Shown piece after piece: positions 1 through 12,424 of a stretch of 64,000 nt of DNA. The notes below the pieces were generated by a model, which was not told where the DNA came from, did not search any database, and saw nothing but the letters and a program-made list of their open reading frames with translations. Source of the DNA: Brassica napus (lineage: Eukaryota; Streptophyta; Magnoliopsida; Brassicales; Brassicaceae); assembly GCF_020379485.1 (NCBI RefSeq), contig NC_063450.1, forward strand, positions 24,962,137-25,026,136, in the 5' to 3' direction. The translations under genes and the position numbers were made by a program. How positions within the stretch are numbered: position 1 is the first letter of the stretch; the number at the start of each line of letters is the position of its first letter.

Positions 1-1010
1 GAAAATTAATTATTATGAATAATAAATATTTGATAACAATTTTTGTATCTTAGTTCTTTTTAAAATTTTATATTATTAAAAGATATTAAAAATCACATTA
101 AATATATAATAAAAAACATTTATATTTTTTTATATGTTATATTTTAAATTTTTCAAAACGTCTATAAATTATTAGAAATTTGAAGATCACCACTCTTAAA
201 ATTTTGTGATCAATAGATTATTTTTTTTGTCATAATAAGTTACAAATGATCATAAAATTGTATTAATATGAACTTTTATTTAATATTATAAGTAGATACA
301 CATGATTTTAAAACCATATGAGTAAAAAATATCATTTAATAATAAAATATTAGACTATATACCATAAGATTACATAAATATTTTAATATTAAAACTTTCA
401 ATGAATTTTCAAAAACATTTATAAATTATAAACTTATTAAAGATTTCACATTGAAAATTTTGTTATCGATGATTTAAATATTCAGTTATAAAACGATATG
501 AATGATCATAGAAGTGTATGATTATAAATTCTCATTTAATAAATGACTATATAAAATATACTATTCTTAAAAAAATAGGTTGGTCCGTCTTAACTTACAT
601 TATATTTTTTATTAAACTAACTATCGAATATTCGAATTGATAAATAATCTACCAAATATTGTTTTTGCACTTTCCTTAATTAGAAGCTACGAAATTACCT
701 AATATGATTAACGTGTATATGAAAATTAATTATTATTAATAATAAATATTTGATAACAATTTTGGTATCTTAGTTCTTTTTTTAATTTTATATTATTAAA
801 AGATATTAAAAAAATCATATTAAATATATATTAAAAACATTTATATTTTTTCTTATATGTTATATTTTGAATTTTTCAAAACATCTATATATTATTAGAA
901 ATTTGAAGATTCTCACTCTGAAAATTTTGTGATCAATAGATTATTTTTTTTATTATAATAAGTTACAAATGATCATAAAATATAACGCATATGAATTTTT
1001 ATTTAATAAA
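1..1010. repeat. Two direct copies of an AT-rich block, 720 bp apart
   Basis: The opening bases of the window recur from 721 with only scattered differences. The match continues for roughly 240-290 bp (about 1-290 and 721-1010) and then diverges. The spacing of 720 bp suggests a tandem duplication inside the Helitron. A (TA)n stretch follows at about 1026-1055. No coding potential is seen in either copy. Confidence 0.75.
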
Positions 1011-1333
1011 TATTCAAACTAAATAATATATATATTTATATATATATATATATATACTAATGATTTAAAGCAACAAGATTGGCTGATCAATTTAGTTGTC
1101 CAGTTGAAATCTTTCAAAAGTATGTGAAAGACTAAAGTCAAAGTAAATATGAATTTAGAATAGTAGTTATATTTTACTAACCAAAATACCGAAAAAAACC
1201 GAACCGAATCGAAACCAACCCGATATCTGGATTGAACACCCCTAATCCAAATGAAGCCAAACTATTGTTTCATTCTCCAAAATATAATAAAAATAATAAC
1301 TTAATTCCGCGCAAGGCGCGGGTCTTATCCTAG
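1..1333 (+). mobile_element. Helitron, 3' part (5' end outside the window)
   Basis: The right end has the classic plant Helitron 3' signature. A GC hairpin lies at 1307-1321 (stem CCGCGC / GCGCGG, loop AAG), followed nine bases later by the terminal CTAG at 1330-1333 and then a host T. Everything to the left is extremely AT-rich and has no open gene. No Rep/helicase coding sequence is visible in this part, so it is probably a non-autonomous member or the tail of a larger one. The left boundary is not in the window. The terminus is seen directly; assignment of all 1.3 kb to one element is inference. Confidence 0.7.
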
Positions 1334-1392
1334 TAGTTACATTAAAATGAATGATAATTAAAATTGATTATACAGTAAACTCTAAACAAAAT

Positions 1393-1587
1393 TGATTGGT
1401 TGAACTGTAACTGTATAAAATTTACTTTATAATTTAGTTTGTAGAATTTTTTGATTTTCTTTTAAGAGATTTAGCTTTAAAATTTTTTGGTTGTAACTTT
1501 AAAAGCTAATATAAAGCATGATTGGTGGTTTTTAAGACTATAGATAAAAATTAAAGCTAAAGTCATTTGATACAGTTCAACCAATCA
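1393..1587. mobile_element. MITE-like inverted-repeat element (195 bp)
   Basis: A perfect 17-bp inverted repeat, TGATTGGTTGAACTGTA, lies at 1393-1409, with its complement at 1571-1587. The 160 bp between is AT-rich and non-coding, as in a miniature DNA transposon. A 16-bp direct repeat (AAACTCTAAACAAAAT, near 1378 and 1615) lies just outside the termini and complicates definition of the target duplication. The superfamily is not determined. Confidence 0.5.
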
Positions 1588-1652
1588 TCCCCAAAATCTC
1601 ATATTTACTTCCAAAAACTCTAAACAAAATGTTATATTTACTGTTGGTTTGG

Positions 1653-2156
1653 CATTGCGTTCATCGAGTCCGGATCCACCAGATGCGAAACAAACACTGG
1701 TCGGAAGATCACTGTTGGAAAGGTTGGGATCATGGTAAGCTGGTAAGAGAGGTTTTAATATCAAACCTTCGGCTGCACTGCACAGAAGGACTACTGTCAG
1801 ATAAATAGATAATATTTGCAAAAACTATGATTAGTAGTAAGATCATGATTATTATTGAAGAACGTATGTTGACGTTTATCATATATACCAATTATATCTG
1901 CGAAAACTCTTCCATTTCCAAATCTTCCAGTAGCTTTTCCGCCTACAAAATTTCTACCATACGGAACATTGCACTTGATCTGAGTCCTGAGATGGTTGTT
2001 ATTGCCTGTATCGAGTATGGAATCTCCAAAAGCAAAAAGTGCAGAAACTTTGGCTTGTCCTGAAAGTTCTTGAGGATGAGCATGACCAAGAAAAAACAAG
2101 CAAACACAAGACAATGCTAGTGCTAATAGCATTGTATAAAGTAAAGAGACATTCAT
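1653..2156 (-). pseudogene. Truncated GDSL esterase/lipase (EXL-type), exons 1-2 only
   Basis: Exon 1 (2156 to 1889) encodes a hydrophobic signal peptide followed by [14 protein letters not shown], the GDSL block I with its catalytic Ser, and then [16 protein letters not shown] donor at 1888 and an AG just before 1772 join it in frame to exon 2, which encodes AEGLILKPLLPAYHDP and CFASGGSGLDERNAKPT. Homology stops at about 1653 and the frame closes at 1585. Blocks II, III and V, with the catalytic Asp and His, are missing, so no active enzyme can be made. A TATA-like TTTATAAATG at 2231-2240 suggests the promoter survives. Family members are secreted lipases of about 350 aa. The position next to ARF1 fits the Arabidopsis At1g23500 locus (from memory). 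Confidence 0.8.
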
Positions 2157-2507
2157 GTTTGCGGTACTATATTGATGGATAATTTGAGTATTAAATGAAA
2201 ACCTGATATATTAAACGACAAAAAGGCTACCATTTATAAACGAAGAGCTCAAATTCAAACTGTTTTGTAAATTTTGGAAAGCAACTCAAATTACTAGGAA
2301 ATTGAAACGCATAAGGAACTCACCCTTGAGTCCAGTAATGCAATGTATCATGCATGTTGTTTATGTCATTATGTGTAGTATTCTTTTTGTTACCCTTAAC
2401 TATCCAGGTTCTTATCGACTAGTTAATAATCCTCAATGGCAATATCCTCTAGTCAGAATGATAGATGTTAAATACAGTAAAGTCAATGACTATTATAAGA
2501 AAGTAAA

Positions 2508-2542
2508 ACATTGACCTTTTTTTTTATCACCACATTGACCTT
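2508..2542. repeat. Micro-insertion with 11-bp duplication
   Basis: ACATTGACCTT occurs at 2508-2518 and again at 2532-2542, flanking the 13-nt string TTTTTTTATCACC. On the minus strand this reads as a few bases followed by poly(A), as expected for a drastically 5'-truncated retroposon and its target-site duplication. Confidence 0.6.
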
Positions 2543-2561
2543 AATTTAAACATTGAATTTT

Positions 2562-2613
2562 AACATATCCATGATTCAGATATATTTTTTTGTCGGCAAC
2601 ATATCCATGATTC
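2562..2613. repeat. Micro-insertion with 16-bp duplication
   Basis: AACATATCCATGATTC is present at 2562-2577 and 2598-2613. The 20 nt between contain a T-run followed by GTCGGC. It has the same architecture as the insertion only 20 bp upstream. Confidence 0.6.
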
Positions 2614-3155
2614 CTACAATCTTTTGCAATCACAATTTTATTAAAAAAATGAAGTTTTCCATGATAAATTCGTTACAAATCATAAACCCAGGAATTCACC
2701 TGTATGCAAATAAAAGAAAAGCCATATTTATGCATTATTTTTGCTTTGTTGACGGAGATGACATACATTATTCACATGATATGACCAGATCCAGCTTTAT
2801 CTGAATTCAATTAAGTGTAGATGGTTTCAGTAACCTATGTACGGTCCCCTGATGTCTATTGACAACGTAGCCGCAGTTGCAACTTATGACTCAAAGTGAA
2901 CTAACGAGAGAACAAAGACAACGAAAGCACTAGATAACTTTCAGTATTACAAGCTATAGTAAAAGGTAATTTCTATGTTCTACGTACAAGAGACCTCTCC
3001 TTACACAAATAAGAACAACGATCACAAAATCAAATCCACATACCCAAAAAAAAACACAGAATAATAAGAAAACCGGAAAGGAAAAAAGTTCAGATAATGT
3101 TTGCCCCTGCATCCAGATTTGCTCAGCAAAATCAACTCAACCACGAACCTTTCCT

Positions 3156-4860
<1,705 letters not shown>

Positions 4861-5378
4861 GGCAAAGGATAAAAACGTCAATTCACAAATACCACATCAA
4901 GTGGTTTGCAGAATGTTTATATTCGTGGAAGAGGTGGACTACATGCGGTGATGAGTGATTGGCCCTCGATGGCATCTGACCAATCGGAATTTGACACGTA
5001 GTGACCAATTTTTTAAAAAAAAATCTAGTTGAAGAATATGCTTTCTGTTTGGTTATAATTCAAGATTTAGTCAAATTTATTCTATAAATATTTTTCTAAA
5101 AAAAATGGTACGGTTTGAATTCAAATTTGTTTTTTTTTTCTTCTTAATATAGAAAAAGTAAAGTTACTCCAAGGTTTGATTCAGTATTTTATAGTTATTT
5201 CGGTTTGGTTTCGGTTTAACAGAGTAGAACATGGTGGCAGTGTCTTCATAAAATTATATTATATGCTTCTGAAAATTATATTACACATCATCCTCCTCAG
5301 GCTATATCATATGCTTCAGAAAACTATACTACACATATCATCCATCCCTCTCTACAACACTTTTAACATCACAACCAA
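4861..5378. other. Intergenic between ARF1 promoter and polygalacturonase 3' end
   Basis: No gene is recognised. The right part (about 5240-5378) is probably the polygalacturonase 3'UTR. It carries a loose repeat of TATATTAYATGCTTCTGAAAA-like strings near 5255-5330, each with a cytosine-rich end. Confidence 0.5.
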
Positions 5379-7530
5379 TCAGAGCTCGTCATGGCCAGTC
5401 TCAGCTTCCTCAGTTACCAAAACATGTCCTGACTTGTCACTCTGGTCCAAGCCCTTATCGTCGTGCGAGTACAGACAATCCGCAGAGGGATGAATCACTC
5501 CATACCCAAAACCTTCTGCTGAGTTACAATACGCTTCGACTTGACCGTCTTTGCCTTCAAGATTCACATTGTTGAGGACAATGTGGCTGCAAGGGACTGA
5601 GTCACTGCATGCAAATTTGATGGCTTTCTCACTTTTGGTTGTCCCGGTTATGTTCCGGTACATTATCTGGCTGATCTTAACCGCCGAGGTCTACATTATA
5701 TACCAAACATATCTGAGCTACTTATCATCTTTGAGTTTTGTTTTCGATTGTAAGAAAAGAAACCTGGTTTTGACAAGAAGTTGGATTATCGCAGTAGAAC
5801 TGATCAATGAGTATAGGGTTAGAGACATCTTGTATCACAACGTTTGAGAATCTAACACCTTTAACGTAACCAGAACCTCCCTGTAGTTGTTCCAAGTAAC
5901 TTAACATAAGTTTTCTTTTTCAACAAAGGCTATACTAATCCTATAAAGATTCTAAACCTGAAAGCCAATTCGGTGGAACTGAATCAACATATACCATATC
6001 AGAAGGTAGACTCCGAGCACCAACTTAACATAAGTTTGTAAGAGTATAAGATTGAAGCTTTGTTTCTTTATTACCTGATATGTTTTGATCCTGAGTCCAT
6101 TAGTTGTCTCTTTCAAAAACGCTGTGTCCAACACAACCTTTGTTACAATGCCTGTTGAGTTATGATTCCCAAGACTCCCAATGCTGCGATAGTTAACTCC
6201 AAAAAGAATTATAATTTGATATGAAACAGGATGTTATCTAGATACCTGATTGATGTTACCTGATTCCATGTCCAGGTCCACAATAGATCCTCTTCATCTT
6301 TATATTAGAACTCGCATTCACAATCGAGACACAATCATCCCCTGTTTTAATCCAATCTCAGTATATTCTTAGATGGAGCTTAAGCATGTTTTGGTTAAGA
6401 AAAATAATATAAACCTGTGCCGATTTTACAGTCTTGGAGGACAACATTGGTGGATCCAGTGATGTGGATACCATCAGTGTTGGGGCTATCTCCTGGAGAT
6501 GAGACCATAACTTTGTAGACACGTACTGAAGTCGACCTTGCAATGATGAAGTTCATCTGCTGGCTGTTCTGGATCGTCAAGGCACGTACTTTCACACCAG
6601 AACTAGACTCAATAGTAAAGGCCTGCAGGGAAAACAAGAAGCTAGTTGGAACAGACTAAAAAATAAGTCATTGATAAGAACAAGAGACAATGGTTTTCTT
6701 ACCGTTGGTGCACTTTTGCAAGGCTGCAAAGAAAGCAAGAAAGATGTGTAAGATTCTGATAGACTTGTTTCTTTAGAGACGTTTAAAGAAAAAGCTTAGG
6801 AGATGATACATTAGATTTGTTTTTCTTGCAAGAAGCAGCCCACCATTTGCTGCCAGAACCATCAATAACTCCATTCCCTTGGAACACAACCCCTTTGAGC
6901 TTCGAAAACTCTAGCCAAATCCTCTGGAACTTTGGGTCCCAGTTGCTTGGCTCGTCTGGTGCCACTATTGTTCCATCAATCTATAAGAAAACTTTCTGAA
7001 TTGTGATCGTTGTGTATATATAACAATGGTCTCCAACCGCTAAAACTGACCTGAATGATCAATTTCCGTTCACATGGACCATTGAACTTTGTTGCATTTA
7101 CTAAATAAGTCCTTCCTTGTGGTACAAGCAACACAGACTTTGGAGTACCACAGGCCTGCTTCCAGGCACTCACGAATGCCTGATTCGAGTAAAGCATTTG
7201 CACACAAACAGATTAGTTATGGCACAAAATATATAAGCAAAATGATCTCAAACGTACCTGAGTATCATCAGAAACTCCATCTCCAGCTGCACCAAATGTA
7301 TCCACATTCACCAGATTCTTACCAGAACCCCGGCTTGTAAATGAAGCCAAATCAGAGAGCTTTGTATCATAATGATCATCAACATCATCATCCTCCGGTA
7401 TGTCAAAGTTCTCAAGCTTCTTAAGGATGTCGAGATCGGTGTACACCATTTTCGCTGCAGCTCCATAAGCAGTTAGCGTTAACAGACCAATAAGGGAGAG
7501 AATGAAGAGCTTATCCATCATATGCATCAA
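5379..7530 (-). CDS. Polygalacturonase (glycoside hydrolase family 28), secreted
   Basis: Nine exons: 7530-7258, 7179-7051, 6980-6810, 6723-6703, 6622-6415, 6341-6260, 6183-6075, 5880-5764 and 5690-5379. Total 1422 nt, 473 aa. The N-terminus is a hydrophobic signal peptide ([19 protein letters not shown]), then an acidic spacer. GH28 motifs follow: SPNTDGIH (about 244-250), GDDC (about 268-271), the catalytic-His motif GPGHGISIGSLG (about 289-300) and RIKTY (about 325). Two acidic Asp and the His are therefore all present. The enzyme hydrolyses alpha-1,4-galacturonan in pectin of the cell wall. Exon 4 is only 21 nt. Four in-frame Met codons at 7530-7518 make the exact start uncertain by four residues. 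An AT-rich TATA motif lies at 7591-7597. It is probably the At1g23460 counterpart. No disabling change is seen. Confidence 0.93.
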
Positions 7531-8184
7531 TCAAAACACGTCCCCTCTAATGAGATTTTTTTGTAGAGATGATTGGTTTTGAGTTTGAATTTATATAATT
7601 AAATATGGGGTTTATTTGGGATGGCTTTACTCCAAAAGTAGATGAAGAAGAAAGAGGCCTTGTTTTCTACTATATCTACTCTTAAAGCACAAGTCATGTG
7701 CTTTACCACTTCCTTTGCTTTACTCCAAAACCTCTACAACGCAAACTCTTCGTGGTGAACTAGTTCTTGATACATGTTTGTCCCATGTGATCTGAAATCA
7801 ATTAACTGAAAACAAAACGAGAAAAGGAGGCCCTGAATATATCTCAACTTTTTAACCTCAAGATGCTATTTTAAGATCTTTAGACATTATGTGGTTCTGA
7901 CTAACCAAAAAGTAGACTTCTGTATGAGACAGATATAGAAAGAGGTCAATGAGTTTGTTGCACCAACCTGGCAAAAAAAAAAGAGAATGTTCTTCTTCTG
8001 TGTTGTCCTTGTAGAGTGTTTCCATCATGTTTTGTGGCTTCAAGTAAAAGAACCCATTTCAGATATGTACAAAAATGATTCTGCAGTTTTTGCAATCGGG
8101 TTCACACTCCTTTATCATGAAGACTTTTTTTTTTGAAACTTATCCTTTATCATGAAGACTTCAAACAACTTCAAAGCAACATCA
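7531..8184. other. Polygalacturonase upstream region
   Basis: No gene is seen. It holds the TATA-like TTATATAA at about 7590-7597 (minus strand, 60 bp from the ATG) and presumably the promoter. A TC-rich/AA-rich tract follows and, at its far end, a micro-insertion (8108-8161) just outside the Harbinger transposon. The TCA target duplication of that transposon is 8182-8184. Confidence 0.6.
8108..8161. repeat. Micro-insertion with 19-bp duplication
   Basis: TCCTTTATCATGAAGACTT is perfectly duplicated at 8108-8126 and 8143-8161 around the 16-nt string TTTTTTTTGAAACTTA. The long perfect duplication plus T-run fits target-primed retroposition of an almost completely truncated copy. Confidence 0.7.
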
Positions 8185-8522
8185 GACCATCTTTAACGCT
8201 TCATATTTGTGGTCCTTAACAAGATCCTTAAGCATTAATGTTGATTTAATTAAATGGAAAACAAATAAATGCTAGATAATCGATCCTTAGTGGGTTGATT
8301 TGGTGACCGAAAATATCAAGGGTTTTTAAAACACGTGTCAGCTGCTCATTTATTTGTATTTTTTTTCTTTTTCTTTTATTTCTTTCTTTCTTGTTTTCGT
8401 TCTTGTTTTGTTCTTGTTTTCTCCGCGAGAAGAGACTGATCGAAACCGACGATGGAAACGACGATTCTGTCGGTCCACTCGACGGCTCCTCCATCTTTGC
8501 CGTGATTAGAAGGATCGAAACC

Positions 8523-8800
8523 CACCACGGACGACGACTCTCTCGGTCCTCAGCGCGGCTCCTCCGTCTTGTCTTGTTTTCTCCGTCGGAAGAAGGGTCT
8601 AAAATCCATCACAATCGACGCCTCTCTCGTTCCTCACCGCGACTCCTCCGTCTTGTCTCCTCACCGCGACTCCTTTGACTCCTCCGTCTTGTCTCCTCAC
8701 GAAGACTCCTCACAGTGACTCCTCTGACTCCTCCGTCTTGTCTCCTCACCGCGACTCCTCTTACTCCTCCGTCTTGTCTCCTAACCGCGACTCCTCTGAC
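8523..8800 (+). repeat. CTCCTCCGTCTTGTCTCC-type tandem repeats in the Harbinger leader
   Basis: Pyrimidine-rich units built from CTCCTCCGTCTTGTCTCCT and CACCGCGACTCCT recur about six times with variable spacing. They lie between the left terminus and the first gene, where CCACCACRRTCGACG-like strings also recur. Open frames across them are repeat artefacts. They may be part of the leader or promoter of the element. Confidence 0.65.
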
Positions 8801-9549
8801 TTGTCTCCGTTAGAAGATGGATCGAAACCCACCACAATCGACTACTCTCTCGGAGCCCACCGCATCTGCTCTGTCGGTTCTCGTCTTCTCCGAGTGAAGA
8901 ATGGTTCAAACCCATGACTTCCCGTGTATGTACTAACTTTCTCACTTCATTCTTGTGTTTTCAATTTAATTGTTAGCTAGCAAACTGGTTTAGACTATCA
9001 TATTGTTTGATCTTAAGTTGATTGTCTTGTTAATTATGACAGGGAGTTTGAGCTCTGGACATGAGGTCCTCCGACTGAAGTCACAATCGGAAGGAGTTCT
9101 TTTTTGAAGTTCAGTGCAAACTGTGGGTGAGGTATGTGTGCAAAAATCGACTTTAATTTCTTGCTTGCGACTGATGAATGCTTGTTAGAGTTAGGATGAA
9201 TGCTTGGGTTAGTGGTTAGTAGGTAGAGTGATGAATGCTTGCCGCAAGTGGTTAGTTTAATGAATGCTTTGTGATGAATGCTTGTTTTAGTGTTGTAATA
9301 GGATGTAGTTAGGTAATAAATATGGTAGTTACATGTCTTCTCAGCTCAAATCTTCTCTTGAGAAAGAGTAAAGACAATTACTCTCCCGTATCTAACCGCA
9401 TCTTCTCTTTTCATCTATAAATCTTTTGTTCTATCTTTTCATATTCCAACAAAAGTTTCTGCTCTTTCTTTTCATATTCCAACAAAAGCTTCTGCTCTTT
9501 CTTTTCATATTCTTTTTTCTTCCTTCTCTCTGCTCTTCCGTATTACAAT

Positions 9550-10431
9550 ATGGATCACACGAATTTTGTTGACCTTCTGACCAGTCAACAAGATAGTGTC
9601 ATTCCTCAATCGTTTCCTTGGGAGAGCTCATCACAAGTCCCTGTCTTCAGCACTCAATGTACAGAAACTTCAAGTTTTTGTGAAGAGTCATCTACACAGC
9701 GCAAAGAAAGAAAGAAATGGACTCCTTCTGATGATCTTGTGCTCATAAGCGCCTGGTTAAACACCAGTAAGGATCCTGTCGTGAGCAATGAGCAGAAAGC
9801 AGGCACATTCTGGAACCGCATTGCAGCCTACTATGCAGCTAGTCCGAAGGTGGAAAGTGGAGATAAGCGAGGAGCTCTTCAATGCAAGCAAAGGTGGCAG
9901 AAGATCAACGATCTTGTCTGCAAGTTCTGTGGTTCCTATGCGGCTGCGACAAGACAGAAAACAAGTGGTCAGAGTGAGAGTGATGTTGTGAAACTCGCAC
10001 ATGAAATTTTCTTCAATGATCAGAAGATTAAATTCAACCTTCACCATGCTTGGGAGGAGCTCCGCTATGACCAGAAATGGTGTGAGCATGCTAGTAGTAA
10101 GCTTGGTGGAAGCGCTAAGAAGAGAAAATGCGAGGATGGAGCAGAAACAGAAAGCTCTCAAGCTACTATCAATGTCGATAATCTACCTACCAAACGGCCT
10201 GCTGGTGTTAAGGCTGCGAAAGCAGCTTCTGCAAAGAAACCAATAGTAGATAAGGAGGCTGATGAGAAGTTTGGCAAGTTGTGCTCAATTAAAGAGAAAG
10301 ACCTTGTCTTGACAGAGAGAGTTTCCAAAATGAGACTGCTTGACAGTCTCATTACAAAAAAAGAACCACTTTCTGAAAAAGAAGAAGCACTGAAGAGTAA
10401 GCTTCTTACAGAGATGCTGGATGCTCCATAA
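9550..10431 (+). CDS. Harbinger ORF1, Myb/SANT-like DNA-binding protein
   Basis: 293 aa, intronless. After an N-terminal Ser/Gln-rich stretch comes a trihelix/Myb-like region starting at KKWTPSDDLVLISAWLNTS (about 57-75). It continues through FWNRIAAYYAASP and CKQRWQKINDLVCKFCGSY, with conserved tryptophans. Then come a helical NAM-associated-type region (AHEIFFNDQKIKFNLHHAWEELR), a Lys/Arg-rich segment (KKRKCEDG) suited to nuclear import, and a charged C-terminal coiled region. In PIF/Harbinger transposons this protein binds the terminal repeats and brings the transposase to the nucleus. A TATA-like TCTATAAATC lies at 9413-9422. Plant databases often mislabel such proteins as glutathione S-transferase T3-like. 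The frame is intact. Confidence 0.88.
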   Translation: MDHTNFVDLLTSQQDSVIPQSFPWESSSQVPVFSTQCTETSSFCEESSTQRKERKKWTPSDDLVLISAWLNTSKDPVVSNEQKAGTFWNRIAAYYAASPKVESGDKRGALQCKQRWQKINDLVCKFCGSYAAATRQKTSGQSESDVVKLAHEIFFNDQKIKFNLHHAWEELRYDQKWCEHASSKLGGSAKKRKCEDGAETESSQATINVDNLPTKRPAGVKAAKAASAKKPIVDKEADEKFGKLCSIKEKDLVLTERVSKMRLLDSLITKKEPLSEKEEALKSKLLTEMLDAP

Positions 10432-11095
10432 TATGATGGTTCTGTCGCATGTTTAAATGTTTCTTAATGGGATGTTTCGGTTTGATGCTTTTGTTTCATG
10501 TTTCATATTTCTTGTTTCTGTTTCATGTATCGGTTTGATGTTCTGTTGTATGTGCTTCATGTATCAGTTTCTGTTTGATGTTTATGTATCTGTCTGTTTG
10601 CGATTTCATGTATCAGTTTCATGTATCAGTTCTCTTGACCACTTCTTGTGTCCATTTACGATTGTATCTCTTTCTGTATGTTTTTGTTTGATGCTTCTGT
10701 CTGATTGTATACAGAGAGTCAAGAGAAGTCACAAGATTGCAGAGAGAAGTCACAAGATTGCAGAGAGAAGTCCCGAGATGTTTGGTTAAACATGTCACGG
10801 GAAGACACAATGCCACTAGAGAAGTCACGAGATTACAGTTGTGATATGTCTGTTTGTGGACTTTATGTTTGTCTGTATGTAACTTTAAGTCACGAGATTT
10901 TTATGTTGCTTATGCAGATTTATATATATAATTTATATGTCACGAAACTTTATGCTTCTCTCCTTCTCTATATAAAGTATTGAGACATGAAGTATTTTTT
11001 CACCAACAAGTTTCATCTGATCACCGACTCTTTTTCTCGCACCAAAACACTCTCTTTCTCTTCACCATCACACTCTCCTCACCAAAACTATTCAC
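10432..11095 (+). promoter_or_regulatory. Spacer and transposase promoter in the Harbinger element
   Basis: The stretch is T-rich with many CATGTWTCRGTTTC-like strings (10480-10700). A 21-bp unit (AGAGAAGTCACAAGATTGC) is repeated about three times at 10729-10780. A strong TATA box, TATATAAAG, lies at 10970-10978, about 120 bp before the transposase ATG. No further gene is seen. Confidence 0.6.
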
Positions 11096-12424
11096 ATGGC
11101 ATCTTCATCCCATAATACGTTTGATGTAGAAGATGGTGAAAGTTTTGATCAATATTTTGATCGGTATGTTGATCAATATTTTGATCAAACTTTCGATAGT
11201 TTAGCCATTAATCATGGTGATCAAGAAGTACAAAAAAAAAAGAGAAAAAAACGAGTTCACATCGAAAGGAACCGTGAAGAAGGCAATGTACGTTTATGGG
11301 AAGATTATTTCAGTGAAACCCCAACATATCCTTCTAATCTATTCCGACGGCGATTCAGAATGAACAAACCATTGTTCATGCGTATTGTTGATCGACTCTC
11401 CAATGAAGTTGAATTCTTTCGACAAAAGGAAGATGCTCTCGGCCGGCTTAGTCTCTCTCCACTTCAAAAGTGTACAGCAGCCATTCGTGTCTTGGCATAC
11501 GGTAACGCCGCTGATGCTGTTGACGAATACCTCCGACTCGGTGAAACAACTACTCGTTCATGTGTGGAACATTTTGTCGAAGAAATAATAAATTTATTCG
11601 GTGAAGAGTACCTAAGAAGACCAACACCGGCTGATCTTCAACGTCTACTTGAAGTTGGTGAGTTCCGTGGATTTCCCGGTATGATAGGAAGTATCGATTG
11701 TATGCATTGGGAGTGGAAGAATTGTCCCACCGCTTGGAAAGGGCAATATTCACGTGGTTCCGGAAAACCCACAATTGTTTTAGAAGCGGTTGCTTCTTTT
11801 GATCTCTGGATATGGCATGCGTTTTTTGGACCGCCAGGTACTTTAAATGATATCAATGTTCTTGACCGCTCACCTGTTTTTGATGATATAATACAAGGTC
11901 ACGCTCCGGCAGTCACTTACTATGTCAATGGAAGGGAGTATCATTTGGCTTACTATCTCACCGACGGTATTTATCCGAAATGGGCTACTTTTATCCAATC
12001 AATTCGGGAGCCACAAGGGCCGAAAGCGGTTTTATTTGCTAAACACCAAGAAGCTATCCGAAAAGATGTCGAGCGTGCTTTTGGAGTCTTGCAAGCTCGC
12101 TTTGCAATTGTTAAAAACCCGGCACTTTTTTGGGACAAAGGCAAAATTGGGAATATTATGAGAGCATGTATCATACTCCATAATATGATAGTGGAAGATG
12201 AACGAGATGGATATACTCTGTCTAATCTTTCGGAGTTCCAACACGGAGACGACCCCGGAAGTTCACATGTCGATCTCGATTTTCAAACGGATATCCCTTC
12301 AAATATCGCCAATATGATGGGTGCTCGAAGTAGAATTCGTGATCAACATAAGCATCAACAACTGAAAGCGGATTTGGTTGAACATATATGGCATAAATTT
12401 GGACATAATGAAGACATCAACTGA
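11096..12424 (+). CDS. PIF/Harbinger DDE transposase
   Basis: 442 aa, single exon. The N-terminus has a repeated FDQYFDRYVDQYFDQTFD segment and a basic KKKRKKR nuclear-localisation-like patch. A helical region (FRRRFRMNKPLFMRIVDRL) precedes the DDE_Tnp_4 core. The catalytic residues can be placed in GSIDCMHWEW (Asp about 201), TLNDINVLDRS (Asp about 252) and DVERAFGVLQARF (Glu about 326), with ACIILHNMIVEDE after them. The spacing fits the family. The enzyme cuts and pastes the element with 3-bp duplications. The frame is fully open and pairs with the upstream Myb-like gene. Confidence 0.95.
   Translation: MASSSHNTFDVEDGESFDQYFDRYVDQYFDQTFDSLAINHGDQEVQKKKRKKRVHIERNREEGNVRLWEDYFSETPTYPSNLFRRRFRMNKPLFMRIVDRLSNEVEFFRQKEDALGRLSLSPLQKCTAAIRVLAYGNAADAVDEYLRLGETTTRSCVEHFVEEIINLFGEEYLRRPTPADLQRLLEVGEFRGFPGMIGSIDCMHWEWKNCPTAWKGQYSRGSGKPTIVLEAVASFDLWIWHAFFGPPGTLNDINVLDRSPVFDDIIQGHAPAVTYYVNGREYHLAYYLTDGIYPKWATFIQSIREPQGPKAVLFAKHQEAIRKDVERAFGVLQARFAIVKNPALFWDKGKIGNIMRACIILHNMIVEDERDGYTLSNLSEFQHGDDPGSSHVDLDFQTDIPSNIANMMGARSRIRDQHKHQQLKADLVEHIWHKFGHNEDIN

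Larger units (their letters stand above)
2157..3155. other. Intergenic: lipase promoter side and ARF1 3' flank
   Basis: No supported gene is seen. Short open frames here lack family features. The stretch holds the residual lipase promoter, two tiny poly(T) insertions with flanking duplications (listed separately at 2508-2542 and 2562-2613), and, up to 3155, the likely ARF1 3' untranslated region. Confidence 0.6.
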
